Assembly: GCA_034687125.1 (NCBI GenBank)
Contig: JAQGBZ010000100.1
Span: 62,001 to 126,000, forward strand
Source of the DNA: Neelides folsomi
Taxonomy: Eukaryota > Arthropoda > Collembola > Neelipleona > Neelidae
Length of the DNA: 64,000 nt
Direction of reading: 5' to 3'
Shown here: positions 47,952 through 60,656 of the stretch, one piece after another
Position numbering within the stretch: the first letter of the stretch is position 1
How the letters are laid out: each line of letters begins with the position of its first letter
Position numbers and translations under genes: made by a program
The notes under the pieces: model-generated
Told to the model about the DNA's origin: nothing
Seen by the model: only the letters and a program-made list of their open reading frames with translations
Databases searched by the model: none

Positions 47952-50900
47952 TTATTCATGGAAGGATTTAACACGACGGACTCTTCCTCTCGAACTCACT
48001 GAAAAATGCGGTGGTTCTTCATCCGAATCTTCACTTCCTTCATTGTAATTCGGTTTTCCACTTCCTCCTGCACCTCGTCTCTAAAATAGCCAAACAAAAA
48101 TAATTTAGCATAATACATAATATCTGTATAAATTGCTATAAATTGTACATAATGTCATAATTTCCTTAATAAAGAAATATTTACATTGGAAGTTCTTGTT
48201 CTACTCGTTTCCTCTACAGCTTCTCTCGTTCCTCCTCTCCTTGTATTCCTCGAGGGCGGGGGAGCTCTTGTAGGTTTTCTCCTGGAAGTTCTTCCACCAA
48301 CTTCTTCCTCATAATCAGAATCGTCATTGTCCTCCTCTTCTTCCTCTTGGCCCTCTTCCTCAAAATCTTCATCTTCATTTCCTTTAGGTTTCAAAACCTT
48401 TAGCCCTCTTTTCTCTCTTTTGTAGAGTTTGGACGAAGGGCCTGGCTCATCTGGATCACTTTCGGCTGATTCTTCTTCAACGACTGCATCAGAATCATTG
48501 GGATCTTCATATTCCTCTTCGTCCTCGTCCTCATCATCCATTTGGTAATTGAGTTTTGCTGCAGATTTTCGCTTTGGTGGTCTTCTCCTCCCTCCCTCTT
48601 CAGTGGAACTTTGGGCAGAAGGTTGAGTAGCATGTCGATTGGATCTCTTGACTCGATCAGCTAAGCACAAGTTTTCATTCAAATCTCCATTTTCGTGACT
48701 TTCAGTAGTTTCAAGTCGAGTGGTTCTTTTTCTGTTTTGCGGCATTAGCGGAGCTTCATCTTCTTCATCAAATTCGTTATGATTCTCAACGTAGTTCTTC
48801 CGAGTTACTCTTCCATTATTTCGAGTACTTCGCGTTCGATTGTCTCCTAAAAAAAGTTAAAATTTAAATTAATACTCATTGAACTAATGCGTTCAATACG
48901 TTACGAATCAAAATAATTATATTAAAATATTAATGTTAAGTATTTAAATAATACCTTCAGCTTCATCGCTATCTTCATCATATTTCTTCTTCTTTTTAAC
49001 TCTTGATGATCTTCTCAAATTATCATTTTCACCAGACTCCCCTTCATCAGAACAGACTTTCTTCAAGCTCGGCATTTCATATTCCTCTTCAGAAGCCTCA
49101 AACTCATCACCGTCACTCTCAGGGTCCTTTCCTTTCTTTTTCTTCAAAGTGCTCAAAGGGACGTCATCCTCATCAGTGACTTCTTCTTTATCTTTCTGAA
49201 CAGTTCCAGTTCCCTTTCCTCTATTCAAATTTGCCCTTCCCAACAAAGGCTTGTCATCCTCATCACTAGAGGTTTCTTTCTTTACGGGCGTCTTTTTACT
49301 TCCGTTTGGCCTCAAAGGCCGGTCGTCTTCACTGTCCGACTCTTCTTTCATCTTTACTGGAGTTTTCCCTTTCCCAATTCCCCTCAAATTGATAGATTTT
49401 TTCGGGCTAGGTGCAATTGGTTTAGCTTTCTTTTTCGGGGGTTCTTTTTTCTCATGGTGGTCAGAATCATCGGAATCAATTCGCAATCTCTTGACTTGTC
49501 TTGGTCTTGAAGGTCCAGGTTGTGGTTCAAAAGAACTTGCATGGCCATTCATACTGCTATGCCCATTTGTATGATTCCTCAAGTTGAATCGACCTGTATT
49601 TCGAATCCTTGCATTTGGCCCCTGTGGTTCGTCCCTATCTTCGTCAAAGTCCTCTGAAGTATGGCCATTGATGTATTGGTTCCTAACTGCAGCATTTCGT
49701 GTAGGATTCTTCCTTGGTGTTTGTCCTGATCCAGATCGACCAGAAATTCTTGGGAAATTCCTCGTAGGCCTTTGATTTTGAATATTACTCCTTGTTTTAG
49801 GCTTGGCAGGAGATGCTGTGACAAAACTTGATTTCTTTTTCAGTCTCTTAGAGGCTTTCCATTCATTTAAAATGCCAGAAATTCCGTCAATGTACATACT
49901 TTTAATCCTTGACGTCATTTGATGGATCTTCGACCTTTTGTCAGTATTGTATTGCCTCGAATTGATAAATATTAAATTCATATCTTTATCGAAATCAATC
50001 GGGCTTTCATAATTCCCTCCGTTCAAGTCTTCTTTAACAGTGTTGAGATCCATTGGGGTATCAATGATTTGATAATAATCTGTGTAAATGTCGATATCTA
50101 CTGGCATACGGAAGGGGACGGAATCTCTGGAGTCGATAATCCGATCTAAGAGATTGCTACATCTCATTTGCCAAGTTAACACGTCAGAGGAATCCTCGTT
50201 CGAATCGTAGCACTGAAACTTTCCATTCTTCTTCTTTGGCCTCGAGCTCGTCCGCCTTGATGTCCCAGGCTCATTCTTAATTTGAATTCCTTTGGTGGTA
50301 TTTGAGTCTGTTTGGGTCAAATAATGTCGAAGTAGTTCTTTATATTCAGCATTGACATCAAAAGGTTCTTGTTCTCTGTTAAAAAATAACATACAATGAA
50401 TTAAATTCAATAAAGATCCTATTTATGTAAAATACCTATGTATGTCATAATTGTAAATTATAACAATGTAAATTTATGTATTGTAAATTGTAAAGTAATA
50501 TGAAAATTCTATTACGTGGCAATTCTCGTGAGGAGATCTCGAATGATTTTAGAATGAGCAACAATTGGAGCACTTTTTTGATTGAATTTCTCAGCATTGG
50601 ACGCAATGTATTTGATGTCAAACTTGAGAGCATCAACTCTTCTGTAAAATCGATTTTCCAGTCTTGTTTTGATCAAAGTGAGGTCCATGGGATATTCAAT
50701 TTCCAAATAGTAATTTGGATAAGCATTGCTATCCACAGGAGTTGAGAACGCTTCAGAAATTGAGAGGTGAAATATTGGGCCGATGGCTGCAGCTATTCGA
50801 TCACATTCAGCTTCTTGATGTCCATAGCCATTCCAATCAGTCGGCTTTGCCTCGTACAATCCACTCCTGATGTCATCTTCTGTTGCTTGAATTCCATCTT

Positions 50901-53900
50901 CCCCACCTTTAAAACAATGTAATTATCATTGTATCGCCGAGTATCTATGTAAAACTATTACTTGTTTATAATTATTTTACTATATGTTAAATATCGATTC
51001 TCTCATTATTCTCTTGTCAATTTCTATCTGTAAAACACCTTATTTTCTCCCAAATCTCAATAAACCACTTAAAGTGAAAATCATCATCATTTTCTTTCTT
51101 TTCCTTTTTCTCCTCGACCTCAACTTTGCACTTTGCTCTCCTTCTAAGTCGTCGAAACATGGTAGTTCGTTAACCACCCTTGAACCTGCCTGCCGGAATT
51201 TACAACTCCACCCTGCAGCAAGTTTTTCGTCTTTTTCGGGTCTGGAGGAAATTGGAAAAATCCACCGACAACTCAACATCTACATCGGAAGTTCAATTCC
51301 TCATCGCGATGTTCATTTTCCTCAACTCGTTCATTCAACTCAAGTCAATTTTCACTCTCTGTGACCTTTGACCTCGGAGTTTATTTTCACTCTCCATGAC
51401 CTTTGACCTCGGAGTTCTTTTTCTCGCCGTGACCTCACCACCTTTCAACTCTCGTGACCTTTGACCTCACTTCACCATAACATCAGACGGAGGAGATTGC
51501 AGTTCCTCATTTCACATACAGGCCGACACGGCCCACCACCCCACACACACACTCCCTCATCACATTGGGTTCAAATCTTTCCTCGGCAAGCTACCTAACG
51601 CTGTGGGCGCGAAGATACCCTCCTCTCTCTCATTGGGTTCAAATCCTCCTCCGGTACGCTACCTAACGCTGCGGACGCGTCGATACCCACATTCTCTTCA
51701 CATCAACTCGTCCCAGCTGCAATTCTCATCGCCGTCTCGATGCTCATTCTTCAACTCCTGGCCAAGGATCACAACTGTCAGCAAATACTTTTACACACTA
51801 CGGCTTTTATTTAATTTGTATTGAACCTTAGTTCCAATACGGCGGGGAGTGTATCGCCGAGTATCTATGTAAAACTATTACTTGTTTATAATTATTTTAC
51901 TATATGTCAAATATCGATTCTCTCATTATTCTCTTGTCAATTTCTATCTGTAAAACACCTTATTTTCCCCCAAATCTCAATAAACCACTTAAAGTGAAAA
52001 TCATCATCATTTTCTTTCTTTTCCTTTTTCTCCTCGACCTCAACTTTGCACTTTGCTCTCCTTCTAAGTCGTCGAAACAATCATTATAATTTAGAAAATC
52101 AATGAAATTGTAATGATTGTATAAAAAATATTACGATTAAATTAAACTTACCAAAATCATCAGGAATAACTTCCATATCCCAAGGGCTCAAACTTTCACA
52201 ATCCCCTGAGTCCCATTTGATTTGATAACAAAGGAAATCGGAGTCTGGAAATTGCCTGTCTCGCGGCTCTTTGGATTGTACAGTACCGAGGTACCATTTT
52301 TTATCAATCACACAACGGAATCTAATAAAAAATAATTGAATTATAATGGGTAAAACAATATTAAAATGTACTATAAGAGTAAATAAAATAAATTAAGTAT
52401 TTTAAATTAATAGTCAAGTGCTATTTTACCGATCTCCTTGATTCCAATTTCGACCTTTTGACTTATCATAAGTTTGTTTAAGAATTAAAAAGTCAACAAT
52501 CCCATGCATGTCGTGGTACGCAACTTGAATTTTCTGAGGAGTTACTTCTCCATCCTCGTCCGTAATTGCAAGTTTAACTTGAACAACCCTCGGTGGAATT
52601 AATTCATGTTTAATTCCAACGACTCTAACTGTAAGATGGTCCTGGAATTAAAGATAAAGATTATTTAAATTCAAATATTTTTAATATGTATCTTAATAAT
52701 AACTTAAAGACGAATAATTAATTATTACGTTGATATATTATATAAAATATGACAATTATTACGGGTAGATCAGCAGCATTATTCCAAGGTAAAGCTTTTT
52801 TCCTTTTTCTGGTCATTTCGTATACTTTATTCTTTTCAACCGCATTAACATAAACTTCATGTCCTTGCCTAAAAATAAAATAAAATATTTTACATTATTT
52901 ATAACATATTACATCGTTTAAAGTTTCATAATAAAATTGTTATATAAAACAAATATATCAAAATATTCTAATTACCTGAAGTAAACAAGTTCGTCTCCAA
53001 TTTGTGGAAAATAAGGACTCCTCTTGGCACTTCCTTCACTGAGCCATTCCGAAGGAAGAAACTCTTTCGGGATTTCGTCTTTCCCGTTTATTTCGGGTAC
53101 TTTTTTCTATAAATATTATAAATATAAACATAATTAAATTACATAAAAAATTATTTAATTTAATTAAAAAGAAACCAAATAATATGATAAATCACCTTTT
53201 TAGATTTAGCTTTTGGCTTAGGATCTGTTATCATTGAAGAAGGTCCAGGTTGGGGTTCTTCAATGGACGTATCAGGTTCTTCTTCCTCATGAGAACCAGC
53301 ATCTTGAGATGACCTTTGACCTCTTCGCCTGCTTGTTGAAGGTCTTGTTGACTCTCTGGTTTCTCTAGATTCTCTGGGAGCATTCCCTCCTTCCCAATCC
53401 GAACCAGACTCAGAATCCGAAGACGAATCATTTGAAGAATAATCAGAAGCATTTGATGATTCTTCAGAATTATCCGACGGAAGATTCTGAAACAAAATAG
53501 AATCAAAAATTTAAGTTGCAAAATTTTCCAATAAAATGAAATTATTACATCTAAAATTAAACAGATAAAATAAAAACCAACCTCGGCGTCACTCTGATCG
53601 TGAATCTCAAGAAGATTTCTCACGTTGTATCTGACTCGTCTTCGATTTGGTTGTGGTCGAGTAGGTGGAACTCTTCTAACAGGAGGCAAACGCGGACGTC
53701 TTTCCAAATCGTTTCTAATGGCTTGTGAATAAGAAACTTCCATTTGAGGAGGATTTGGCCTGGCGATCCCTTCATTATCATCCAATAAATTTCTCCCAGT
53801 TCCTGGAAAGGCATACGATCTTGGAGTATGTACCTAAATAATTCAACAAATAAAAGAATTAGATGTAGGCAATGATTCTATTATTTCTATTATTACAAGT

Positions 53901-56900
53901 CTTTCATTATTTGAATTGATATGATTGAATGTGATATTTTTAACTACCAATACAAACTAAAATGGCATAGTTTACAATGACAATGATAATATTTAATTTA
54001 TTTACCGCTGGTCTTCTTGTTCTGACTGTTCTCCCATTTTGATTCAAAGTTGGAGATATGGACGGATTTGGTGTTGTTGGAGTTCCTTTTGACTTGTGCT
54101 TCTGGTACCATTCAACTTCTTCATCTCCTAATCCATGTCGTATTGATTCGGATTTAGCCAAAGTGCCGCGTGTGAGTGGCGGAACGACACTTCTTTGGTA
54201 TCCACTAAAACCACCCTGATGCCAATTACCAGTCGATTGCCTCACACCTTCCACTTCCCCACTACGACGATTCCCAAGACCTCGACGTTCTTCTTGTCCA
54301 CCCTGTTCCCCTTGGTGTCCTTGTGCAATGGCTAATCGTTCAATAAGAACATCAATGTTGGAGCGAGGATTAAAAGGCTGTTGTTGAAGTGCTTGTAATT
54401 GTATAAAAGCTGGCATCCCTTCTATCACCTGTTAAAACAAATGTAATTAATTAATTAACTTGTTGCATTTATACCAAGTAAATATTAACGTTTCATTTTA
54501 TATCAAAAATTTTAAACGCTATTATCAAGAAATATAATATGACAGACTTACTTCTTGATTTCCTCCAGCCGCAATGGCAACATTAGGAACAAGTTGTTCA
54601 TCATGACATTTTTCTCTCCCTGGGACGAGTCTTTGGAGAGCGGGGGGATAGGGATTTCCATCCATATCAACGAGAAAGGGTGGTGGCATCAAATGAGGCT
54701 GAACTTGAGTTTGCTCATCTAAAACCATATTTGTGATGGCGTCCCGAGTGAGTGGTCGATAATCAGTGTGGAAAAATAACTCCGTTGGCAGTTTGTCAAA
54801 ACGGGACGTTCGATCTCCAATATTGAAAATGAGAAGATGGCCGTGAGAATCAGTTGCAGCAATTCCTAAACCATCCGGGTTCCACTTCAAATCATAAATT
54901 GATCCATGTCCTTGTCCCTCAGCCAAAGCATTGGTATGTTCATAAATTATTTTCCCAGCGGAATAAGTCTCTTCTCTCTCTGAGGGCTTCAGCGGTTCTT
55001 TGGTCAAAGTTCCAATGTCCCATACGAATATTTTTCCATCGTGCCCAGCCGTGCAAACAATTCTCGGATTGAACGGATGAGGTTCGATGACATAAGCCTC
55101 GTCAACATGAGCTTTAAGGATCCTTACAAGGTTTCCATTTAAGGAATTCCAAACTTTTATCAAGTTATCAGAAACGGCAGTCAGTACGAGTGTGTCGTCC
55201 GTGTTCCATGCAACCATTGTGACTCGAGCTCTTCGCTTTGGATCTTCATTAATTACGGAAGGTTGACCAGGAAGTGGCTTTGTGCAGTTGACTCTCACGT
55301 AACGCCATTCTCGGTGTTCGAATCTGAAGATGAGGGCTGTTCCATCCTTTGATCCAGACACGAACCGAACGCCTCTATGGGCCCAAGCTATACTGTCGAC
55401 TCTCTCATTGTGGACTTCAACTTCGAGAATTCTTTCTGGACCATCAACCCCAAGCATGTAGTAAACGCGGACGTTGCTGTCAGCACTCCCAGCTGCCATA
55501 AAAATTCCTCCAGGGGAAAATGAAGAACACACCATTTGTGATTTCCCTGGCCTCATCTTCTCATTGTACATCGTTGATTTTGGCCTAAAATTTTAAAATA
55601 AATTTTTATAATGACGAATATTAATAAAATTTCAGAATATTATTTAAAAAACTCTATTTATTATTGAAAATTAATAATTAATTGTGCAATACTCGAAAAC
55701 TGCAGTTTGGCCCGGCTCTTCTTTGTATGCCCAAAATGCACATGAACCGTCGCTTGAAGTTGACCCAAGATATCGTGTAGATAATCGTGAGCGGGGAATT
55801 GGGCAAAAGAATATTGAAGTCACATTTCCGCTATGGCCTGTGAGGACGGCAACTGGCTTCAGCGTCGTAAGACACCAAATCCGTATCAATCTGTCTATAT
55901 TTCCAACAGCTAAAAGAGTATTCTCGAAATTTACAGCGAGATCCGTGATTTCCGTTGCGGACCCACGAAGCGTGGCAATGAGTCTCCCATCCACAAAACT
56001 CCATATTTTGACAAGATGGTCATCAGCTCCCTACAATTAACCAAGAAAAAATAAAATAGTTGTTTTTTAATTGCAAATTCATTAATCTTTAATATCTAAT
56101 CATATTATGTATGTTATATAAATATTTTAAATAAAATGGCGAGATAAAAATGATATTTAAATATTTACCGTAATTATGTATTTTCCTGAGTGATCAAAAA
56201 GTATACAATATACTGCACATAAGTGACCAAGCGTTCTGCATGAAAGCTTGAAGTTAGCAAACTGTTCTGGATAAACCAACTCAAGTCCAACACCAGATCC
56301 AGATATCTCTCTCCCAATTATTGACCGAACTGGAAAGAAAAACAATATTTTAAATTTGGAAAATTAAATCATGTTATAACCAAATGGGGTTTAACTGTTT
56401 AGATCATTTTGTCCTTTATGTATGTAATAGATAACTCACCAAAACTATTGGATTCATTTCTCCTCTTTATAGCTAGTTGATCTCTTCTTCTACCAAAATA
56501 TTCTGATATAGAATATTCCTTAGAATTCGGTGACACAACAAGAGAAGCCGCTCGTGATGATAATAGGGATTTGGCTCCGACAAGTCCACCCGATTCTTTT
56601 TGATTTGCAGCTTTTAAGAATTGTTCAAGGATGTAACATAAACGGTCGGATCCAACATGATCCAATTTTGAGCTCTAAGAGTATCAAAAAGTTAATTTAG
56701 CGTTTCATTTCAATGATCAACTTGGTATTTTCCATAAAAGTAATAATGTAATAGTAGTATTTAATTTATTAACACAGAATAGAATTAAAAATATACAATT
56801 ATACATAAAAGCGTCATACTTCTACACTACATGAGTAAATAGGATTGTCATTTATTAATGCCGAATACTTAATTATGTATATTAATATCAAATTCTAACT

Positions 56901-58157
56901 ATAATAAAAAAAGTTTCATCCTTATCCTTTCTCATCTTGCATACCATTTGCTACCATTTTATCATCAATGAATCAAGCAAATGGCCATTAACGATATTAT
57001 GCCGTTATAAGTTTAATTTTATAATAATTCTTAAAAAAGCAAACTCCCAAACGTTATAAGTTTGTATTAAGATATTACATATATCTTTACATCCACAATC
57101 TACATCATAGTCTTCAAAAGCCTCAGTTTTACTCCTAAGGATATACCTACATGGAAGAATTAGTATGATTTTACTCTCCGAAATATTTTGGAGTAAAATA
57201 CCCATCCTATAATAGATGATTTCCCCCTGCATATTAGGTAATATTACATCATAGGGATGATGCATGGGAGTAAAAACATGAGGGATTCTATTCGAAAAGG
57301 CTCGTCTCATGCGTAGGCCATGAGCCATGAGGGGTTCCTGGGTTTGTTCGGGTTCGACAAGGCAAACTCCCAATCCCCAGCACAGAGGAAGGAGAATTCT
57401 CTCATTTGGCAACTGGGAGAAATAAAGATCGCTTTCACCCATCCTCCCAACCCCCGAACGCCCAAAATTCTCCAAAAGGCTCGACCCCAAAATGCATCAC
57501 ACAAACAAGAGGCAAGTGGTCGAAATTTTGAGAAATTTCAAAAAATTCCTTCGGGAAACCTTTTCTAGCCCTTAGCTGACCACCACTCTCAAATTTCATA
57601 ATTTTGACCTTGGGCCCCTTTGGGGGGTCAGGGGGACTTAATTGGGGATTGAAGGCTTACATAAGTCTTGAAATCCTGTGTGAATGATTCTCCGAGCCAA
57701 TTGACCGATTTCGGGATGATCTGGAAGTTTAAAATGTCATTTTTAGTCATCTGACCCAATGGACGCTCCTCAAGGAGTGAATTGAAGGAAGGAAATTCCC
57801 AATCTTCTCCTCCTCCCCGACTTTACGAATTCGGCTCCACTTTCATATATAAAGTGTAAACAGCTGATTTTCAGCTCACAGTCCACACGTGGAAATTGAG
57901 CTGAAATCATCTGTCTCTTGAAGAAGAGAAGACCAAAATTTGTCTCTTACCTCGTTCCTCTCCAAGTCTTCCACAAGGGCCTAAAACGAGAAAAAACACA
58001 GGTCACCACCTCTGGCCACAGGTCCTCTATAAAGGTTAATAGGAAAAAGTCTGACCTTTGCTGCCGATTGACACGGCCCGCCCTGAAGGAACTTTGCAAT
58101 GAGGACGAACACTTCCGATTGCTCCAAAACCGGAGATCTGCGACTTGAAGTGGCCAT
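47952..58157 (-). CDS. BRWD3: Bromodomain and WD-repeat protein (BRWD/PHIP family)
   Basis: Eighteen exons: 58157-58056, 57980-57951, 57720-57661, 56674-56440, 56329-56169, 56030-55693, 55584-54552, 54428-54006, 53833-53582, 53486-53196, 53106-52976, 52868-52763, 52641-52430, 52321-52152, 50906-50516, 50375-48955, 48846-48185, 48080-47952 (6147 nt, 2048 aa). It is a chromatin reader and CRL4 (DDB1) substrate receptor. The N-terminal helix VLIAKFLQGGPCQSAAK is family-typical. WD repeats occupy about 175-560 (HLVKIWSFVDGRLIATLRG, GHDGKIFVWDI). HLMPPPFLVDMDGNPYP follows. A Tudor-like/CRYPTO region (about 985-1180) contains PQIGDELVYFRQGHEVYV and LSPWDMEVIPDDF. Two bromodomains follow (about 1195-1310, 1365-1480; PMDLTLIKTRLENRFYRR, then PMDLNTVKEDLNGGNYESP), each keeping the acetyl-lysine Asn (NAEKFN, NSRQYN). 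The tail is acidic/basic, ending SRGRVRRVK. BRWD1, BRWD3 and PHIP cannot be separated, so the symbol is provisional. Confidence 0.96.
51349..51467 (+). promoter_or_regulatory. Cluster of three perfect DR1 motifs
   Basis: TGACCTTTGACCT occurs three times, at 51362-51374, 51397-51409 and 51455-51467. Another TGACCT half site lies near 51430. The first two sit in a tandem duplication of about 35 bases (CACTCTC..TGACCTTTGACCTCGGAGTT). This is the complement of AGGTCAAAGGTCA, the direct repeat spaced by one base bound by HNF4, RXR/USP, COUP-TF and similar nuclear receptors. The sequence match is direct; receptor binding is inferred. The cluster lies inside the miniature LTR element. Confidence 0.6.
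51563..51688 (+). repeat. 58-bp direct duplication inside the LTR element
   Basis: Two 58-base copies (51563-51620, 51631-51688) share CATTGGGTTCAAATC at the left and CTACCTAACGCTG, then GATACCC, at the right, with a diverged middle. The shared GGGTTCAAATC resembles a tRNA B box, but no matching A box or cloverleaf was found. Confidence 0.75.
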
Positions 58158-59198
58158 TGAAATCTTCGTCTGCTCACTCGTGAGCCAAATGTCTTCCAAG
58201 GACCCCGACCTCTTAGGTCAAATGAACGTCCATGTAAAGGCCAGAGGAGATGAGTACAATCGTCGAGGACGGACAGACGGCGACGAGGATCGTTTTCGTC
58301 TCCCGATCCAGATCCATTGAAGTGAAAATTGTGGTGGAAGGTAGGTTCTCCGTTGTCTGCCTTGAACACCTAACCTGCTCCTCTTTTACTAATGGCTTCT
58401 TATAGGAAAGGAAATGGCAAGCTTGTGTAGATCGAACCCCACATCCCTCTCCCCTTCCACTCCACTACCAGCTGCCTTTCATCCTTCTTCCAATCACATA
58501 ACATTTCCATTTCTCCCTTATCATCCCTGGGTTAAAAAGAGGGACAGGGTGAATGATGAAGTCCTATAGTTTTCATAGATCCCCTGAGGGCCAAAGTTCC
58601 ATTCGTTCGAGCGAGGGGAAATGAAGATAGGGCAAAAGCACACGTCGGCTTATGGGAATAAAACCAATGGTTGGAGATGAGGTTTTGGGCTGACTCAATG
58701 GGGAGATATGATTATATCACAATCATATGGCCAATGCTCTTCACCTGATCAACTTAATACATTAAATGGGATGAAGGATGGAGATGATGAGAACTGCCAC
58801 GTTGGTTCCTCTCCTCCCGGGAAATAATTATTCCTCATAGTAAGGCCGTTCATCTTAAATGATTTTTTGAAAAAGTCTTCAAACCCTCACGGCCTTCCCT
58901 GAGTTCCCTACTTTTATTCCAATGGAACGAGAAGTGAAGTGCCCTTTTTGACGACGTGGCCTCAAGTTCCTCAACCACACCTGTGCCGGTAGATTATTTA
59001 TATAAGGCCCTTTAACCACTGCTCATATTTCAAAGCTCAATCAAGTATATGTAAGGATTTAGTGTAATATTGTAGTTTTCAAAGTTAGTTAAAAAAAGTT
59101 TTAAACCGGGGTGGGACGTGAAGTTTATAGTCGAAGGAGATTAGGGTTTAAGTTGGGTTAACAAGTTGACTTGTATTGTAGTGTTGGTGGAAATTAAA
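58158..59198. promoter_or_regulatory. Divergent promoter region of BRWD and DHDDS
   Basis: About 1 kb between two divergent starts, GC-richer than most spacers here. The BRWD-proximal part (58160-58330) is the likely BRWD 5' UTR. A TATA box for DHDDS lies at 58999-59006. No coding exon was found in the middle. Confidence 0.45.
58999..59006 (+). promoter_or_regulatory. Probable TATA box of DHDDS
   Basis: TATATAAG followed by a GC-rich GCCC lies 193 bases upstream of the DHDDS start codon, in a locally GC-richer context. This would place transcription start near 59030 and give a 5' UTR of about 170 bases. Confidence 0.4.
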
Positions 59199-60656
59199 AT
59201 GTCAACTTGGATCAAAAAAGACGATCGGACGTGGTGTCAAAGACTTGTGACATATGTCATGAAACAGGGGCCAATTCCGAAGCATGTTGGGTTCATCATG
59301 GATGGAAACCGGAGATTTGCGAAGAAATCTCATTTGCCGAATATTGAAGGACATACCAAAGGGTAATTTATTCACTCATTATGCCTCACCTTTAAATCTT
59401 TTAACAGTGTTGAAGATGTCTCTAGAGATGTTTATGAACCATTGGAGTTTTGTAACGAATTGTAATTTTACGATTGGTTTAATTTCAGATTTGATAAGTT
59501 AGCAGAAACCTTACGATGGTGCTTGGATTTCGGCGTTAATGAAGTTACTGTTTACGTGTTTAGTATTGAAAATTTTAAGCGAACCAAAGAGGAAGTTGAT
59601 TCGCTGATGAACCTCGCTACAGAAAAATTTAAAAAGCTGTTAGAAGAAAAGTAAGATCTTACTTTTTATCAAGAACAAAATCATTCTTAAATTATAAGTA
59701 TTTGATGAATTGTATTTTTAATTTATGTTGAATCTTTTAGGGATAAAATAATGGAGGAGGGCGTTTGTGTTCAAATAATTGGCGACTGGTCACTCATTCC
59801 AAATGATTTAAAAGCTTTAATGGCCGAAGTCATGGTCTTAACTCGTCACAATGTTAAAGCGAAGCTCAATGTCGCATTTGCATACACATGTAAGTATTCA
59901 CAAATTAATTCAATCGAGACGAACTTACAATTAGCTGCTTTTGAAATTACTTTCTGAGTTTATGAATGTTAACATTTATCATCTGTTGTATTTTAGCACG
60001 AAATGAGATTAGAAGAGGAATCCAAAGCTGTTTAGAAGGCGTTAAATTGGGAGACATCTCATCGACTGATATTTCTGAGGATCTTCTGGAAGAGTGTTTC
60101 AAAATATTACCTTCTCAACCTCTTGATTTGCTACTTAGAACTTCCGGTGAAACGAGATTATCAGACTTCTTGCTCTGGCAGGTTTGTAGAAGACACATAA
60201 TGATTGATATATGTAATTTTATCAATGAATCCAACCAATCTATCTATTGGGTAAGTAAAATGTGAATTTATATGAGAAAATTATAAAATTGATTTAACTT
60301 TATAGAGTGCAGAAACCGTCCTGTGTTTCACTTCTGTGCTATGGCCAGAATTCACCTTTTGGCATTTAGTAGCTGCAATATTTGACTTCCAAGTTAATCA
60401 TATGTCGTTAAATAAGGTATGCTTGATAATCAAATAAAAAGATTTTTTAATTTTAACAGATTTGAGTTTAGATTACGAAAAATTAATTTCTATCTAATGA
60501 TTTCAGATCATGCAATTAAAAAGACCAAAGATCGTGGGAGAATTAAAATCAAACGAAAATGGTAAATCGAGAACTTCAATGTTTGTCGATAAACTGAAAG
60601 AAGAAAAATGGAAATCATTAGAATACGAATCTGAGGGCGTTTTTGCGCACAAGTGA
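59199..60656 (+). CDS. DHDDS: Dehydrodolichyl diphosphate synthase catalytic subunit
   Basis: Six exons: 59199-59362, 59489-59650, 59741-59889, 59997-60181, 60306-60416, 60507-60656 (921 nt, 306 aa). This cis-prenyltransferase extends farnesyl diphosphate with isopentenyl diphosphate to make the dolichol backbone needed for N-glycosylation; in animals it works with NUS1 (NgBR) at the ER. The N-terminal amphipathic helix precedes the catalytic [12 protein letters not shown] (Asp35-Gly-Asn-Arg-Arg). [20 protein letters not shown] and [13 protein letters not shown] follow, then [15 protein letters not shown] (about 206-220) and [12 protein letters not shown]. The start ATG (MSTWIKK) is chosen because upstream in-frame codons lack an ATG. 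Slightly shorter than the human protein at the C-terminus. NUS1 is not in this window. Confidence 0.96.

Larger units (their letters stand above)
50925..52084 (+). mobile_element. Miniature LTR retroelement (TRIM-like) in a BRWD intron
   Basis: The element is 50930-52079 (1150 bp), flanked by a perfect 5-bp target duplication ATCAT (50925-50929, 52080-52084). Its two LTRs are 230 bp each (50930-51159, 51850-52079), begin TGTATCGCC and end GAAACA. They differ at about two positions (one T/C in TATATG(T/C)TAAAT-like context, one T/C in the ATTTTC run), so insertion is recent. A primer-binding-like TGG begins right after the left LTR, and a purine tract GGCGGGGAG (51841-51849) abuts the right LTR. 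A poly(A) signal AATAAA lies inside the LTR (51059). The 690-bp interior has no gag or pol. It is oriented opposite to BRWD. Size and lack of coding match terminal-repeat retrotransposons in miniature, which depend on other elements to move. Confidence 0.9.

Noticed and set aside
50984-51364. 126-codon frame within the LTR element
   Set aside because: It runs through the LTR and has no gag, protease or polymerase motif; both LTR copies show partial frames only because they are repeats.
51563-51688. tRNA or SINE in the duplicated module
   Set aside because: Only a B-box-like GGGTTCAAATC is present; no A box, no acceptor or anticodon stems can be drawn.
57005-57490. 161-codon minus-strand frame in BRWD intron 3
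   Set aside because: The intron between 57661 and 56674 already joins conserved sequence in frame (FKTY to SSKLDHVGSD); adding this frame would break the alignment with BRWD/PHIP N-termini.
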